44,508 nucleotides of DNA. Origin: Candidatus Poribacteria bacterium (GTDB lineage: Bacteria > Poribacteria > WGA-4E > WGA-3G). A program made the translations under genes and the position numbers. The first letter of the stretch is position 1, and every line of letters starts with the position of its first letter. The stretch lies in contig JAJDWI010000156.1 in the NCBI GenBank assembly GCA_022825665.1, positions 1 to 44,508 on the forward strand. Reading direction: 5' to 3'. The notes beneath the pieces were generated by a model. That model was given only the letters and a program-made list of their open reading frames with translations. It was not told the origin of the DNA and ran no database searches. This document shows, in pieces, positions 24,730 through 33,407 of this stretch.

Positions 24730-25746
24730 ATGAGAAAAATAGGTTTTCGTCTTTTAGTATTAGCATTAGCATTTTTAATGGTTTTACCACTGTTTGCGGA
24801 TGATCACGAGAGCATCCTTGATAAAGTTAAAAAAAGAGGCAAAGTAGTCTGTGGTGTGCATGGAGGTTTGCCGGGTTTCGGTTTCCTTGGTGAAGATGGT
24901 AAATGGAGTGGATTTGACGCAGATTTCGGTCGTGCGATTGCCGCTGCTGTTCTTGGAGATCCTGATAAAGTTGAGTTTGTTCCACTAAATGCTGCAGAAC
25001 GATTTACCGCACTTCAAACAGGTGAAATAGATGTCTTAATCCGAAATACGACTTGGACGCTTAGCCGTGATGCTGAATTGAGTACTGACTTTGCTCCACC
25101 GACATTCTATGATGGACAAGGATTCATGTTACTTAAATCTCTGAATATTACATCGATTGATCAGTTGGCAGGAGCAAGTATCGGAGTCACTGCTGGTAGT
25201 ACAACCGAGTTAAACCTTGCTGATACGATGCGGTCTTTAGGGATTGATTTTAACCCGGTAGTCTATGAGGATATTGACACACTATACAGTAGTTATGATG
25301 CTGGACGTGTGGATGCAGTCACGAGTGACAAGTCTCAACTTGTTGCGCGGCGTAAGGATCTTAAAAAATCAGATGATCATGTTATTCTGGATGTGACTAT
25401 TTCAAAAGAACCACTGGGTCCTCTCACTATTCACGGTGATAATAAATGGAACGATGCTGTGAGTTGGGTCGTTTACGCGACATTTTTTGCTGAAGAGCAC
25501 AAAATTACGCAAAAAAATGTGAAGTCTTTAAAAACCGATAATCCAGAAATCAAACGTTTCTTGGGTGATTCCGGTGAAATGGGTAAAAAGCTTGGGCTTC
25601 CTAAAGATTGGGCAAAACAGATTATTATTGCTGTGGGGAACTATGGCGAAATCTTTGAACGTAATCTCACTCCTATTGGTTTGCCTCGTGGCGTAAATAA
25701 ACCTTGGACGCAAGGCGGTTTGCTTTATGCCATGCCGTTCCGTTAG
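24730..25746 (+). CDS. aapJ: General L-amino-acid ABC transporter, periplasmic binding protein
   Basis: The product is 338 residues. It has a signal peptide (hydrophobic 7-23, cut near LFA-DDHE). A full amino-acid-binding (SBP_bac_3) fold follows, with the AapJ hallmarks VKKRGKVVCGVHGGLPGFGF, WSGFDADFGRAIAAAVLGD, and AERFTALQTGEIDVLIRNTTWTLSRD. It captures a broad range of L-amino acids and hands them to AapQM. SD AAAGGAAAAAATC precedes the ATG. It is the first gene of a complete, in-order aapJQMP set. The palindrome at 24676 lies in its leader, and the hairpin at 25773 follows it. Confidence 0.93.
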   Translation: MRKIGFRLLVLALAFLMVLPLFADDHESILDKVKKRGKVVCGVHGGLPGFGFLGEDGKWSGFDADFGRAIAAAVLGDPDKVEFVPLNAAERFTALQTGEIDVLIRNTTWTLSRDAELSTDFAPPTFYDGQGFMLLKSLNITSIDQLAGASIGVTAGSTTELNLADTMRSLGIDFNPVVYEDIDTLYSSYDAGRVDAVTSDKSQLVARRKDLKKSDDHVILDVTISKEPLGPLTIHGDNKWNDAVSWVVYATFFAEEHKITQKNVKSLKTDNPEIKRFLGDSGEMGKKLGLPKDWAKQIIIAVGNYGEIFERNLTPIGLPRGVNKPWTQGGLLYAMPFR

Positions 25747-25772
25747 AACTACACTATACATAGGAAAGTCAA

Positions 25773-25804
25773 GAAGCATGGTGCATTTCTATGCACCATG
25801 CTTC
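25773..25804 (+). promoter_or_regulatory. Strong intercistronic hairpin between aapJ and aapQ
   Basis: GAAGCATGGTGCAT, loop TTCT, then ATGCACCATGCTTC: a perfect 14-bp stem with a 4-base loop. It starts 27 bp after the aapJ stop codon. Binding-protein genes are often followed by such structures, which protect the upstream mRNA and so give excess binding protein over permease. Its right arm holds an ATG in frame with aapQ, which would be sequestered. Confidence 0.8.
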
Positions 25805-25811
25805 AAATACT

Positions 25812-27029
25812 ATGGCACAAAATTCAACAAACATCCCATTCTATAGAGATATTCGGTTTCTGAAAGTCTTTTTTCAGATACTATTCCTTATCGGTCTTAT
25901 TTTGTTAGCAGGGTTCCTCTACTCCAATATGTTGCATGGACTCAGAAGACAGAATTTACCGCTGGATCTATCCTTTTTAAGTAGTGAAGCAGGATTTGGC
26001 ATATCCGAAGGCATTGATTACGATCCTGCAGATTCATATCTCAAAGCATTCTGGGTAGGTGTCGTCAACACAGTCAAGATAAGTATCATAGGGATAATAT
26101 TTGCAACGGTATTTGGTTTTATATTTGGGATCGCTCGGTTATCCAGCAATTGGTTAATCCGAAATATTGCTGCTGTCTACGTAGAGATTTTCCGAAATAT
26201 TCCACTCCTTCTACAGATTTTCTTCTGGGCTGCACTAACACGTGCGTTGCCTATGGTAACAAACAGTATTACCATTTCCGATAGTATAGTTTTAAACGTA
26301 CGTGGCATATACCTTCCCACATTGGAACGGACACCTGAATTTAATACTTGGTTATCGTATCTCTTTGCTGGTATCATCTTAGCGATTATTGTTGTGTTTG
26401 TTCTTGCAGCGTTCCGGCATTTCGGACGACTTAGTGAAGTTCATCATACAGACCGTCCTTCTTTCATCTCTGATATTATTTTTGGTACTAAGTGGGCTGC
26501 CGCACCTACTTTTTTGATAGTTGCAATTGCGGGGTTGTTTTTAACATCAGAACCACCATTTGTTGTAAACCGACCTGAGCTTCAAGGTTTTAACTATGTC
26601 GGTGGCATGAACTTTACACCAGAGTTCTCTGCACTCTTAATTGGACTTACAGTCTATACAAGTGCATTTATTGCAGAAGTTGTGCGAAGCGGTATACAAG
26701 CTGTAGTCAAAGGACAACGTGAAGCAGCAAGAGCAGTTGGTTTAAAAGAATCACAGGTGTTGCGATTAATTGTTATACCCCAATCCATTCCGATTATCGT
26801 GCCACCGCTTACCAGTCAATATCTAAATCTTGCAAAAAACTCCAGTCTTGGTACTGCGATTGGTTATCCGGAACTACTTCATATCGGACACACGATGATG
26901 AATCAGACGGGACAATCCATTCCTATTTTTGGTATGATTATGGCAAGTTATCTCATCATGAGTCTAACGACATCCGCCTTCATGAATTGGTATAACTATA
27001 GAATCACCCGAATTGGTCGATCAAGTTAG
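25812..27029 (+). CDS. aapQ: General L-amino-acid ABC transporter, permease Q
   Basis: The product is 405 residues from ATG 25812. It has hydrophobic segments at about 17-40, 78-110, 125-150, 180-205 and more near the C-terminus, and the His/Glu/Gln/Arg permease pattern: YVEIFRNIPLLLQIFFWAAL and the EAA loop GQREAARAVGLKESQVLRLIVIPQ. It forms the inner-membrane channel with AapM. An in-frame ATG at 25791 (MHHASNT) lies inside the right arm of the hairpin at 25773-25804 and was not chosen; neither start has a clear SD, so expression may depend on coupling or on opening of the hairpin. Confidence 0.92.
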   Translation: MAQNSTNIPFYRDIRFLKVFFQILFLIGLILLAGFLYSNMLHGLRRQNLPLDLSFLSSEAGFGISEGIDYDPADSYLKAFWVGVVNTVKISIIGIIFATVFGFIFGIARLSSNWLIRNIAAVYVEIFRNIPLLLQIFFWAALTRALPMVTNSITISDSIVLNVRGIYLPTLERTPEFNTWLSYLFAGIILAIIVVFVLAAFRHFGRLSEVHHTDRPSFISDIIFGTKWAAAPTFLIVAIAGLFLTSEPPFVVNRPELQGFNYVGGMNFTPEFSALLIGLTVYTSAFIAEVVRSGIQAVVKGQREAARAVGLKESQVLRLIVIPQSIPIIVPPLTSQYLNLAKNSSLGTAIGYPELLHIGHTMMNQTGQSIPIFGMIMASYLIMSLTTSAFMNWYNYRITRIGRSS

Positions 27030-27050
27030 AACTGAAAAGGAAACAAAAAA

Positions 27051-28301
27051 GTGGAAAATATTGCAATTACACAAGAAGTCAAACCGCCAAATACATCAAA
27101 AGGGCCGGTGAAATGGTTACAAGATAACCTTTTTAACACATGGTATAACACCATTTTGACTTGTTTAGCACTTGTGTTTCTATTTTTTGTCTTTAAGGGA
27201 GGTTTAACTTGGATATTTACGCAGGCAGAATGGGAAGTAATACCTGCTAACTTACAAATACTAATGATTGGACCTTATCCGATAGAACAAGCATGGCGAA
27301 TATGGATAGTCCTTTGTACTTTGTTTGTATTGTTAGGACTGAGTGCGGGAGTTTGGAAAGGTTTGGTTCTTCGCATCTCAGCTGCTATTGCAATTTTTGG
27401 ACTGATTTTGCTCCTTATACCTTTAGATGTTGTTAAAAATAGTGAGGCTGAATATGCTGTTCTTGAATTTAATTTTAATATTATTTATCTAATTTTTTTA
27501 AAGCGGACATGGTTATTGGGTGGTTTAGTACTCTTTATCGTCACCTTCTTTCTCGGACGCGATAAGAATGTATTGAAGCGGTGGGTCATCGGTGGATGGG
27601 TTCTCTCCCTTCCGTACACCATGATGGTACTACACGGATTTGGTGAAAATTCCGTCTCCACAACACATTGGGGAGGACTTTTCTTAACGTTGGTTTTGGC
27701 AGCTGCGGGGATTACCATGTGCTTTCCACTGGGTGTACTTCTTGCACTTGGTCGTCGAAGTCAATTACCAGCAATTAAGTGGGTTTCTACAATATATATT
27801 GAAACGATTCGTGGTGTGCCATTAATTACCTTACTGATCATGGGGAGTGTATTGTTTCCTATATTTATGCCGGGAGATTTGCAACTGGATAAAGTTTTAC
27901 GCGCTGAGCTCGCTTTAATCCTATTCTCTGCTGCTTATATGGCAGAGAACGTACGTGGTGGACTTCAAGCGGTTCCACAAGGACAAGTTGAAGCAGCACA
28001 AGCAGTTGGACTTACTTACCCTAAAACGATGCTATTTATCGTTCTTCCACAAGCACTTAGAGCTGTAATTCCAGCAATAGTGGGACAGTTCATTTCGCTA
28101 TTTAAGGACACATCTTTGGTAACAATTATCGGATTGCTTGATCTATTGGGAATAGCCAGAAGCGTACTCGCGAACCCAACATGGCAAGGTCGATATATTG
28201 AAGTATATCTATTTGTTGCGGCTATCTATTTTGTTTTCTGTTATGCAATGTCTTATGTTAGTCAGAAAATTGAAGCAGACTTAGGAGTCGGAAAGCATTA
28301 G
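27051..28301 (+). CDS. aapM: General L-amino-acid ABC transporter, permease M
   Basis: The product is 416 residues, starting at GTG 27051 with AAGGAAAC upstream. It has several N-terminal helices (about 40-65, 88-125, 140-165), then the permease core with [21 protein letters not shown] and the EAA loop [29 protein letters not shown]. This C-terminal half is typical of AapM and BztC. It pairs with AapQ to form the transmembrane channel. It follows aapQ by 21 bp. Confidence 0.92.
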   Translation: MENIAITQEVKPPNTSKGPVKWLQDNLFNTWYNTILTCLALVFLFFVFKGGLTWIFTQAEWEVIPANLQILMIGPYPIEQAWRIWIVLCTLFVLLGLSAGVWKGLVLRISAAIAIFGLILLLIPLDVVKNSEAEYAVLEFNFNIIYLIFLKRTWLLGGLVLFIVTFFLGRDKNVLKRWVIGGWVLSLPYTMMVLHGFGENSVSTTHWGGLFLTLVLAAAGITMCFPLGVLLALGRRSQLPAIKWVSTIYIETIRGVPLITLLIMGSVLFPIFMPGDLQLDKVLRAELALILFSAAYMAENVRGGLQAVPQGQVEAAQAVGLTYPKTMLFIVLPQALRAVIPAIVGQFISLFKDTSLVTIIGLLDLLGIARSVLANPTWQGRYIEVYLFVAAIYFVFCYAMSYVSQKIEADLGVGKH

Positions 28302-28357
28302 GGGTTTGTAGGATATCTTCACATCAATTTGAGAATCATAAAGGAAGGAATATATCA

Positions 28358-29113
28358 ATGACCGAAAATACAACAAATGATCCAATTATTATCTGTGAAG
28401 ACGTTCACAAATGGTTTGATGATTTCCATGTCCTAAAGGGTATAACTACCACTTTTAAGAAAGGTGAAAAGGCAGTTATATGTGGTCCATCAGGTTCAGG
28501 GAAATCCACATTCATCCGAACAATAAACAGACTGGAAGAGCATCAACGCGGGACAATCATTGTTGATGGAATTGAGTTAAGCAATGATTTGCGTAATATC
28601 AATCTCATCCGACAAGAAGTCGGTATGGTTTTCCAACAGTTCAACTTATTTCCTCACCTAACAAATATAAAGAATATCACCTTAGGTCCAATCCAAGTTA
28701 GGAAGATGTCAAAAAGTGCGGCGGAAGAAGCGGCTTTAGCTTTATTGGATCGGATGGGCATTGAGGATCAAGCGTATAAGTATCCTGCAGAAATATCGGG
28801 TGGACAGCAGCAACGTGTCGCTATTGCAAGGGCATTAGCGATGGAGCCCAAAATCATGCTATTTGATGAACCGACAAGTGCACTTGACCCTGAGATGATC
28901 TCTGAAGTGTTAGACGTGATGCGTGAACTTGCCCATTCAGGGATGACGATGTTGGTTGTTACGCATGAGATGGGATTCGCACGTGAAGTAGCGGATCGGG
29001 TCATGTTCTTTGATGAGGGTGTGGTTGTAGAGGAAGCAGCACCCGCAGATTTCTTTGATAACCCACAGCATGAACGGACAAAACTATTCATATCGCAAAC
29101 GCTGCAACATTAG
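28358..29113 (+). CDS. aapP: General L-amino-acid ABC transporter, ATP-binding protein
   Basis: The product is 251 residues. Walker A is G43-PSGSGKST-51, followed by a Q-loop ([14 protein letters not shown]), the signature [15 protein letters not shown], Walker [15 protein letters not shown] and the switch histidine in VVTHEMGFA. It powers amino-acid import by AapJQM. SD AAGGAAGG precedes the ATG. It ends the transporter set; the antitoxin-like gene begins 10 bp later. Confidence 0.95.
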   Translation: MTENTTNDPIIICEDVHKWFDDFHVLKGITTTFKKGEKAVICGPSGSGKSTFIRTINRLEEHQRGTIIVDGIELSNDLRNINLIRQEVGMVFQQFNLFPHLTNIKNITLGPIQVRKMSKSAAEEAALALLDRMGIEDQAYKYPAEISGGQQQRVAIARALAMEPKIMLFDEPTSALDPEMISEVLDVMRELAHSGMTMLVVTHEMGFAREVADRVMFFDEGVVVEEAAPADFFDNPQHERTKLFISQTLQH

Positions 29114-29123
29114 GATATGTTTA

Positions 29124-29324
29124 ATGAATGCAGAATATGACTTTTCAAAAGGTGAACGTGGTAAATTCTACAACGAAGATGCTATTTTCAAGATTCCCAT
29201 CTATCTTGAGCAAGATGTTGATGAATTTATGCAACATCTTGCTGAGGTTAAGGGAAAAGATGTTGGCGAATTGGTTAATGAATTGCTACGTTACAACATT
29301 CAGTTAATCCAGAGTATCCAATAA
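29124..29324 (+). CDS. Small antitoxin-like protein (DFSKGERGKF family)
   Basis: The product is 66 residues from ATG 29124. An earlier in-frame ATG at 29055 lies inside aapP and adds unrelated sequence, so it was not chosen. EYDFSKGERGKFYNEDAIFKIPIYLEQDVDEFMQHLAEVKGKDVGELVNELLRYNI (given as one family pattern over residues 4-60) matches small proteins annotated as antitoxins or CopG-like, with a beta strand (IFKIPIYL) then two helices, a ribbon-helix-helix-like order. No toxin gene is adjacent on the same strand. It begins 10 bp after aapP, so it could also be co-transcribed with the transporter and bind its operator (inference). Confidence 0.65.
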   Translation: MNAEYDFSKGERGKFYNEDAIFKIPIYLEQDVDEFMQHLAEVKGKDVGELVNELLRYNIQLIQSIQ

Positions 29325-29344
29325 GAATATACTCTCTTGCGGTT

Positions 29345-29701
29345 TTAGTAAGAATTCTGTAAAAGCATAATCGGAATCGTTTCTGAAATTGATGGCGTGT
29401 AAGATGAGAGTAATAGCACATTACTAACCGGTGGACGTTGGAGAATATCTAAGACGATATCTTGAAGATCATCAGACAATTCAGATATACCTGTGAGTGG
29501 GAAACTACGAGGTCCCATATCGGTTTTTTGGGCAAGTATAGAATATTCTAATAAAGTCATCCCAACTGCCTTTCGTTCCTGTTTATTTAGTCTGAGCAAA
29601 ATATGGGGAGTCAATTCAATACCGGTTGCTTGTTCACCTGGGGCAAATGAGATGTACAGTGTATCACTTACTTCATCGTAGTTAAAAATTGGTTTAGTCA
29701 T
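29345..29701 (-). CDS. DUF2283-family protein
   Basis: The product is 118 residues. The first 60 (FNYDEVSDTLYISFAPGEQATGIELTPHILLRLNKQERKAVGMTLLEYS, in pieces) match the DUF2283 pattern Y-D--AD-LYI-F--G------L---I---D--GK-VGI-IL. The C-terminal 50 residues are an added tail with no recognised family. DUF2283 proteins are small, frequent in cyanobacteria and deep-branching bacteria and of unknown function, often near toxin-antitoxin or mobile genes. It converges on the antitoxin-like gene with 20 bp between the stops. Confidence 0.7.
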   Translation of the reverse strand: MTKPIFNYDEVSDTLYISFAPGEQATGIELTPHILLRLNKQERKAVGMTLLEYSILAQKTDMGPRSFPLTGISELSDDLQDIVLDILQRPPVSNVLLLSSYTPSISETIPIMLLQNSY

Positions 29702-29787
29702 ATATCCGATATAGTCTTTAGGTGATGGTTTAATTTGCTTTCAATTATACCATACAAAGTAGAAATAAAGATACGAAAAACGACATT

Positions 29788-30546
29788 ATGCGGTTAAAAG
29801 ATAAAGTAGCCATTGTCACAGGAGCAGGACGCGGTATAGGTAGAGCAATCGCAATTCGGTTTGCTGAAGAAGGGGCAAAAGTTGTGGTTGATGACGTAAA
29901 CGATGATATTGGTAAGGCAACCGTCTCTGATATTACCGATGCTGGCGGTGAAGGACTATTTATCAACGCTGATGTCTCCGATGCTGCGGATGCTGGAAGA
30001 CTTATTGCTCAGTCGGTTGATGTTTATGGAACAGTTGACATTCTCGTAAATAATGCTATCTGTTCAACAGAAGACGTATTGAACAATAATTGGGAAGCAA
30101 ACTTAGCAGTTGCACTTCAAGGCACAAGTCATTGTAGTAATGCTGTCATTCCAGTCATGCAACGGGAAAACGGTGGCAGTATAGTCAACATTGCTTCAGT
30201 TAACGGTCTCATCGGGTTGCAAGGAATTCACGCGTATTCCGCAGCGAAAGGTGGTGTAATTGCATTGACGCGCTCTATGGCAGTTGTACACGGTAAAGAT
30301 AATATCCGTATCAACTGTATCTGTCCTGGTACTGTGCAGACTGAAGTCTGGGAACCGATGATTGAACGTAATCCGCAGATACTGGACGAAATCATCCCAT
30401 GGTATCCGTTGGGACGTATCGGAAAACCTGTTGACATAGCAAATGCCGCGCTGTTCCTCGCATCTAATGAGGCAAGTTTCGCAACGGGGGCAGTGTTTGT
30501 TATTGATGGTGGTTTGACTGCAGGTAATCACCAGTTTCCTATCTAA
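29788..30546 (+). CDS. Short-chain dehydrogenase/reductase (SDR)
   Basis: The product is 252 residues, a classical SDR. TGAGRGIG at residues 10-17 is the NAD(P)-binding motif, with D36-D37 region acidic residues (VVVDDV) that favour NAD(H). NNAI (at about 90) is the NNAG variant. S137, Y150 and K154 (YSAAKGG) are the catalytic triad, and CPGTVQTE follows. It oxidises or reduces a sugar, sterol or hydroxy-acid; substrate unassigned. No good SD is visible. It is followed about 95 bp later by a PhyH enzyme, and the two could act in sequence on an alcohol made by the oxygenase (inference). Confidence 0.9.
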   Translation: MRLKDKVAIVTGAGRGIGRAIAIRFAEEGAKVVVDDVNDDIGKATVSDITDAGGEGLFINADVSDAADAGRLIAQSVDVYGTVDILVNNAICSTEDVLNNNWEANLAVALQGTSHCSNAVIPVMQRENGGSIVNIASVNGLIGLQGIHAYSAAKGGVIALTRSMAVVHGKDNIRINCICPGTVQTEVWEPMIERNPQILDEIIPWYPLGRIGKPVDIANAALFLASNEASFATGAVFVIDGGLTAGNHQFPI

Positions 30547-30641
30547 GGCATCCATATTCTAAAATTTTTATTGGATAGAATTGATTATATGTTGGCATAC
30601 ATATAAAGTCATTGAATATCATATTCACAAGGAGGGACACA

Positions 30642-31493
30642 ATGATAACACAGCAACAAGTTGACTTTTTTCAGGAGAATGGATACCTCAAATACGGCAA
30701 AGTATTAGACAGCGATGGCGTTGAAGCCATGCGAGATGGATTAGATAGCATCATTGAATTAGAACTCAACGAGGGAGACGATTCATCACCGGAATTTAAG
30801 TATGGACATGACCGTCAAGGACAGCGACTCCATAGAGGTAGAGATCACCCGCGCGCTATCCATCAATTTGTCAACATGTGGAAACGTGAACCCAGTTATG
30901 AGGCAGCTATCCATAATCCACTCATCACCAGCACAGTTCGTGCATTATTGGAAACTCCTGAAGTACGTCTCTGGCATGATCAAGTTATATCTAAGCCACC
31001 ACAAGATAACGGACACTTTGGTTTTCATCACGATTTCTTTTTTTGGCCCCTAAGTCCTCCGAACATTGTAAGTTGTTGGCTTGCATTAGATGATGCTACG
31101 GTGGAAAGTGGTTGCATGCACGTTATGCCGAAAAGTCATAAAGATGAACGTTTCTCTGTTGAGGCAAAAGCAGCATTTGATGCGGAAACAGCAAAGGCTC
31201 AAGAAGAAGGACGCGAGCCACCTCCGAATCCATGGGCAGAAAGACGGAGTTTAGACATCAGTCACGGTATCCCAGTGGAACTTAAAGCAGGGGAGTGTAT
31301 GTTCCATCACTGCCTAAACTGGCACGGCACACCACCGAATGTGACAGACCATCAACGACGAGCATTTGTCATGATTTTTATGGCGCAAGGTGTCCGCTAT
31401 AACAACGCTCAGTCACCGGGACACGTCCTTGTTCCGACTATTGAAGTAGAAGATGGTGAACCACTTGTGGGAGATGGATTTCCTGTGGCGTAA
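30642..31493 (+). CDS. Phytanoyl-CoA dioxygenase family protein (second copy)
   Basis: The product is 283 residues from ATG 30642, which has the strong SD AAGGAGGGACACA; an upstream TTG at 30612 is not used. Iron ligands are H129 and D131 in GFHHDFFFWP and H228 in NWHGTPPN, with an arginine at 239-240 (HQRRAF) for 2-oxoglutarate. It has an insertion at about 165-210 (AKAQEEGREPPPNPWAE) not found in the 8358 enzyme. It is thus an active-looking Fe(II)/2-oxoglutarate hydroxylase, substrate unknown. It follows the SDR gene and precedes the AAA ATPase gene by 18 bp. Confidence 0.9.
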   Translation: MITQQQVDFFQENGYLKYGKVLDSDGVEAMRDGLDSIIELELNEGDDSSPEFKYGHDRQGQRLHRGRDHPRAIHQFVNMWKREPSYEAAIHNPLITSTVRALLETPEVRLWHDQVISKPPQDNGHFGFHHDFFFWPLSPPNIVSCWLALDDATVESGCMHVMPKSHKDERFSVEAKAAFDAETAKAQEEGREPPPNPWAERRSLDISHGIPVELKAGECMFHHCLNWHGTPPNVTDHQRRAFVMIFMAQGVRYNNAQSPGHVLVPTIEVEDGEPLVGDGFPVA

Positions 31494-31511
31494 CAACTTT
31501 GGAATACTGAA

Positions 31512-32720
31512 ATGCAAGATTCAACGTTTATCAAAAGAGTTATTCTCAAGAATTATAAGAGTATTGCAGCATGTGATGTGCAGTTGCAGCCTCTGACGTT
31601 TCTTGTGGGTCGCAATGGTTCGGGGAAGAGTAATTTCCTTGATGCGTTACGGTTTGTTGCGGATGCGTTGAATATATCGTTGGAGCACGCGATACGGGCT
31701 CGTGGAGGAATCAATAATTTAATGAATCGTTCATCCGGACCAACGAACAATTTTAGTGTTGAACTTGAATTTTCCTTATTCAATAATGCTGCTGGATACT
31801 ACAAATTCAGTATTGAATCTCGTTCACGCGGGAGATACAGGATTCATACTGAAGAATGTAGAGTTCAAAGGGCACAGGATAATACTCAAGAAGTATATTT
31901 CAGAGTTACTAATGGAAAAACAATCAATGCGAGTGTAAAGGTGGCACCAGCAGCTGTAAACGATAGACTCTATTTAGTAAACGCCTCTGGATTGTCCGAG
32001 TTTCGCCCTGTATATGATGCGTTCTCTCGGATGGGATTTTACAATCTCAATCCCCAGATAATCCGAGACTTGCAAGATCCCGACCCTGGGGACATGTTGA
32101 TGCAAGACGGAAGTAACTTGAACAGCGTCTTCAAGCAACTCTCACCTGATGTGAAGAAAAATATTGAGGAATATCTGGCAGTGATAGTGCCTGGCGTGCA
32201 TAAAGTACAAGCCCGGAAGTGTGGACCGAAGGAAACATTGCAGTTCAGACAATATGTTGCAGAAGACAAAGATCCATTGATATTTTATGCAAACAATATG
32301 TCTGATGGTACACTTCGCGCGTTGGGGATTCTAGTGGCTCTGTTTCAAGGAGATCAGGACGCACAAAAACGCGTGCCGCTCATCGGAATTGAGGAACCAG
32401 AGATAGCACTTCATCCAAGGGCGATAGCCGTACTGCTTGATGGTCTTCGAGAAGCTGCCCACAGAACGCAGGTTATCGTCACCACCCACAGTCCAGAACT
32501 GCTTGATGACAAGCATCTGGATGTGGAATCAATTCTTGCAGTTGAAGCAGATGATGGCAATACAGTGGTCGCTCCAGTGGATGATGCAAGCAAATCTGTG
32601 GTGCAAGATCGGTTGTTTATGGTCGGAGAACTTTTACGGAGTAATCAATTGCAACCAGATCCGGTAGCTCTCTCTGCTGCAAAGGAGAAACAACTATCTG
32701 TGCTTGATTTCGATAAGTAG
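31512..32720 (+). CDS. AAA-family ATPase (SMC/RecF/OLD-like), putative defence subunit
   Basis: The product is 402 residues. FIKRVILKNYKSIAACDVQLQPLTFLVGRNGSGKSNFLDAL (in two pieces) is the start of an ABC/SMC-type AAA domain, with Walker A at residues 33-40. A long insertion follows (about 60-240). Near the C-terminus come an ABC-signature-like ANNMSDGTLRALGILVALFQ, Walker B PLIGIEEPEIALHP, then TTHSPELLDD with the switch histidine. This is the AAA_21/AAA_15 layout seen in OLD-type and PARIS-type anti-phage proteins. The nuclease (TOPRIM) part is not fused here; it may be supplied by the next gene, 35 bp away. Function is inferred from family and pairing. Confidence 0.85.
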   Translation: MQDSTFIKRVILKNYKSIAACDVQLQPLTFLVGRNGSGKSNFLDALRFVADALNISLEHAIRARGGINNLMNRSSGPTNNFSVELEFSLFNNAAGYYKFSIESRSRGRYRIHTEECRVQRAQDNTQEVYFRVTNGKTINASVKVAPAAVNDRLYLVNASGLSEFRPVYDAFSRMGFYNLNPQIIRDLQDPDPGDMLMQDGSNLNSVFKQLSPDVKKNIEEYLAVIVPGVHKVQARKCGPKETLQFRQYVAEDKDPLIFYANNMSDGTLRALGILVALFQGDQDAQKRVPLIGIEEPEIALHPRAIAVLLDGLREAAHRTQVIVTTHSPELLDDKHLDVESILAVEADDGNTVVAPVDDASKSVVQDRLFMVGELLRSNQLQPDPVALSAAKEKQLSVLDFDK

Positions 32721-32755
32721 AAGTCTGGTAAAGCGAAGAGCAGAGGAAAGCACAA

Positions 32756-33367
32756 ATGACAGTCAAAATCGGTTGCATTGTCGAAGGGGAAAGTGAGGTG
32801 GTAACTGTACCCCTTCTGATTCGCCGCATCGCTGCGAATCTTTATCCAGAATTGCCGATTGTTGTGCCACCACCTATTCGCCGTCCTCGGAATAAGGTTG
32901 TTAAAGAAAACGAACTTGAAAGAGCAGTTGAATTCGTGGCTCGGCAAATTGGGGGGCAAGGTGCTATATTTATTATCCTTGATAGTGACGGTGACTGTCC
33001 AGCAGAACTGGGACCAGCACTGCTTCACCGAGCATCGCAAGCCCGCAGTGATTTGTCCATTGCCGTTGTGATTGCTAATAATGAGTTTGAGGCGTGGTTT
33101 CTTGCAGCTGCCGAGTCACTTCGTGGAAAAGGAGGATTGAATAATGATATTGCCTCTCCGAAGAATCCGGAAGGGATCCGTGATGCAAAGGGATGGCTTA
33201 GTCAGCAAATGGGGGGCAGTAGGAGGTATCGTGAAACGAACGATCAACCAGCACTTGCAGCAATCTTTGATATTGAACAAGCACGGAAAGCAGATTCATT
33301 TGATAAATGTTACAGAGACATCGTTCGTCTCCTTGAAAAATTGCAAAAAGTGAATAAGGAAATATAA
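32756..33367 (+). CDS. DUF4276 (TOPRIM-like) protein, probable partner of the AAA ATPase
   Basis: The product is 203 residues. The N-terminal strand IGCIVEGESE with E10 and the acidic triplet IFIILDSDGD (D76, D78, D80) form the expected metal site of a TOPRIM fold. NNEFEAWFLAAAESL (109-123) is the conserved DUF4276 motif. TOPRIM domains cut or nick nucleic acid, so this is a plausible nuclease or sensor paired with the ATPase. It starts 35 bp after the ATPase stop codon, on the same strand. No other defence gene is adjacent; a sulfatase follows 41 bp downstream, so the pair sits inside a metabolic region. Confidence 0.85.
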   Translation: MTVKIGCIVEGESEVVTVPLLIRRIAANLYPELPIVVPPPIRRPRNKVVKENELERAVEFVARQIGGQGAIFIILDSDGDCPAELGPALLHRASQARSDLSIAVVIANNEFEAWFLAAAESLRGKGGLNNDIASPKNPEGIRDAKGWLSQQMGGSRRYRETNDQPALAAIFDIEQARKADSFDKCYRDIVRLLEKLQKVNKEI

Positions 33368-33407
33368 ACTATTACATTCAGCCACCTATTTATACGGAGA
33401 ATTCAAT

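Noticed and set aside
25791-25811. Upstream start of aapQ (MHHASNT)
   Set aside because: It falls inside the right arm of a perfect 14-bp hairpin and the extra residues are encoded by the palindrome.
29055-29123. Longer N-terminus for the antitoxin-like gene
   Set aside because: It overlaps aapP in another frame and is basic, cysteine-rich and unlike the family.
29124-29701. Classical type II toxin-antitoxin operon
   Set aside because: The two genes converge rather than overlap head to tail, and neither resembles a known toxin.
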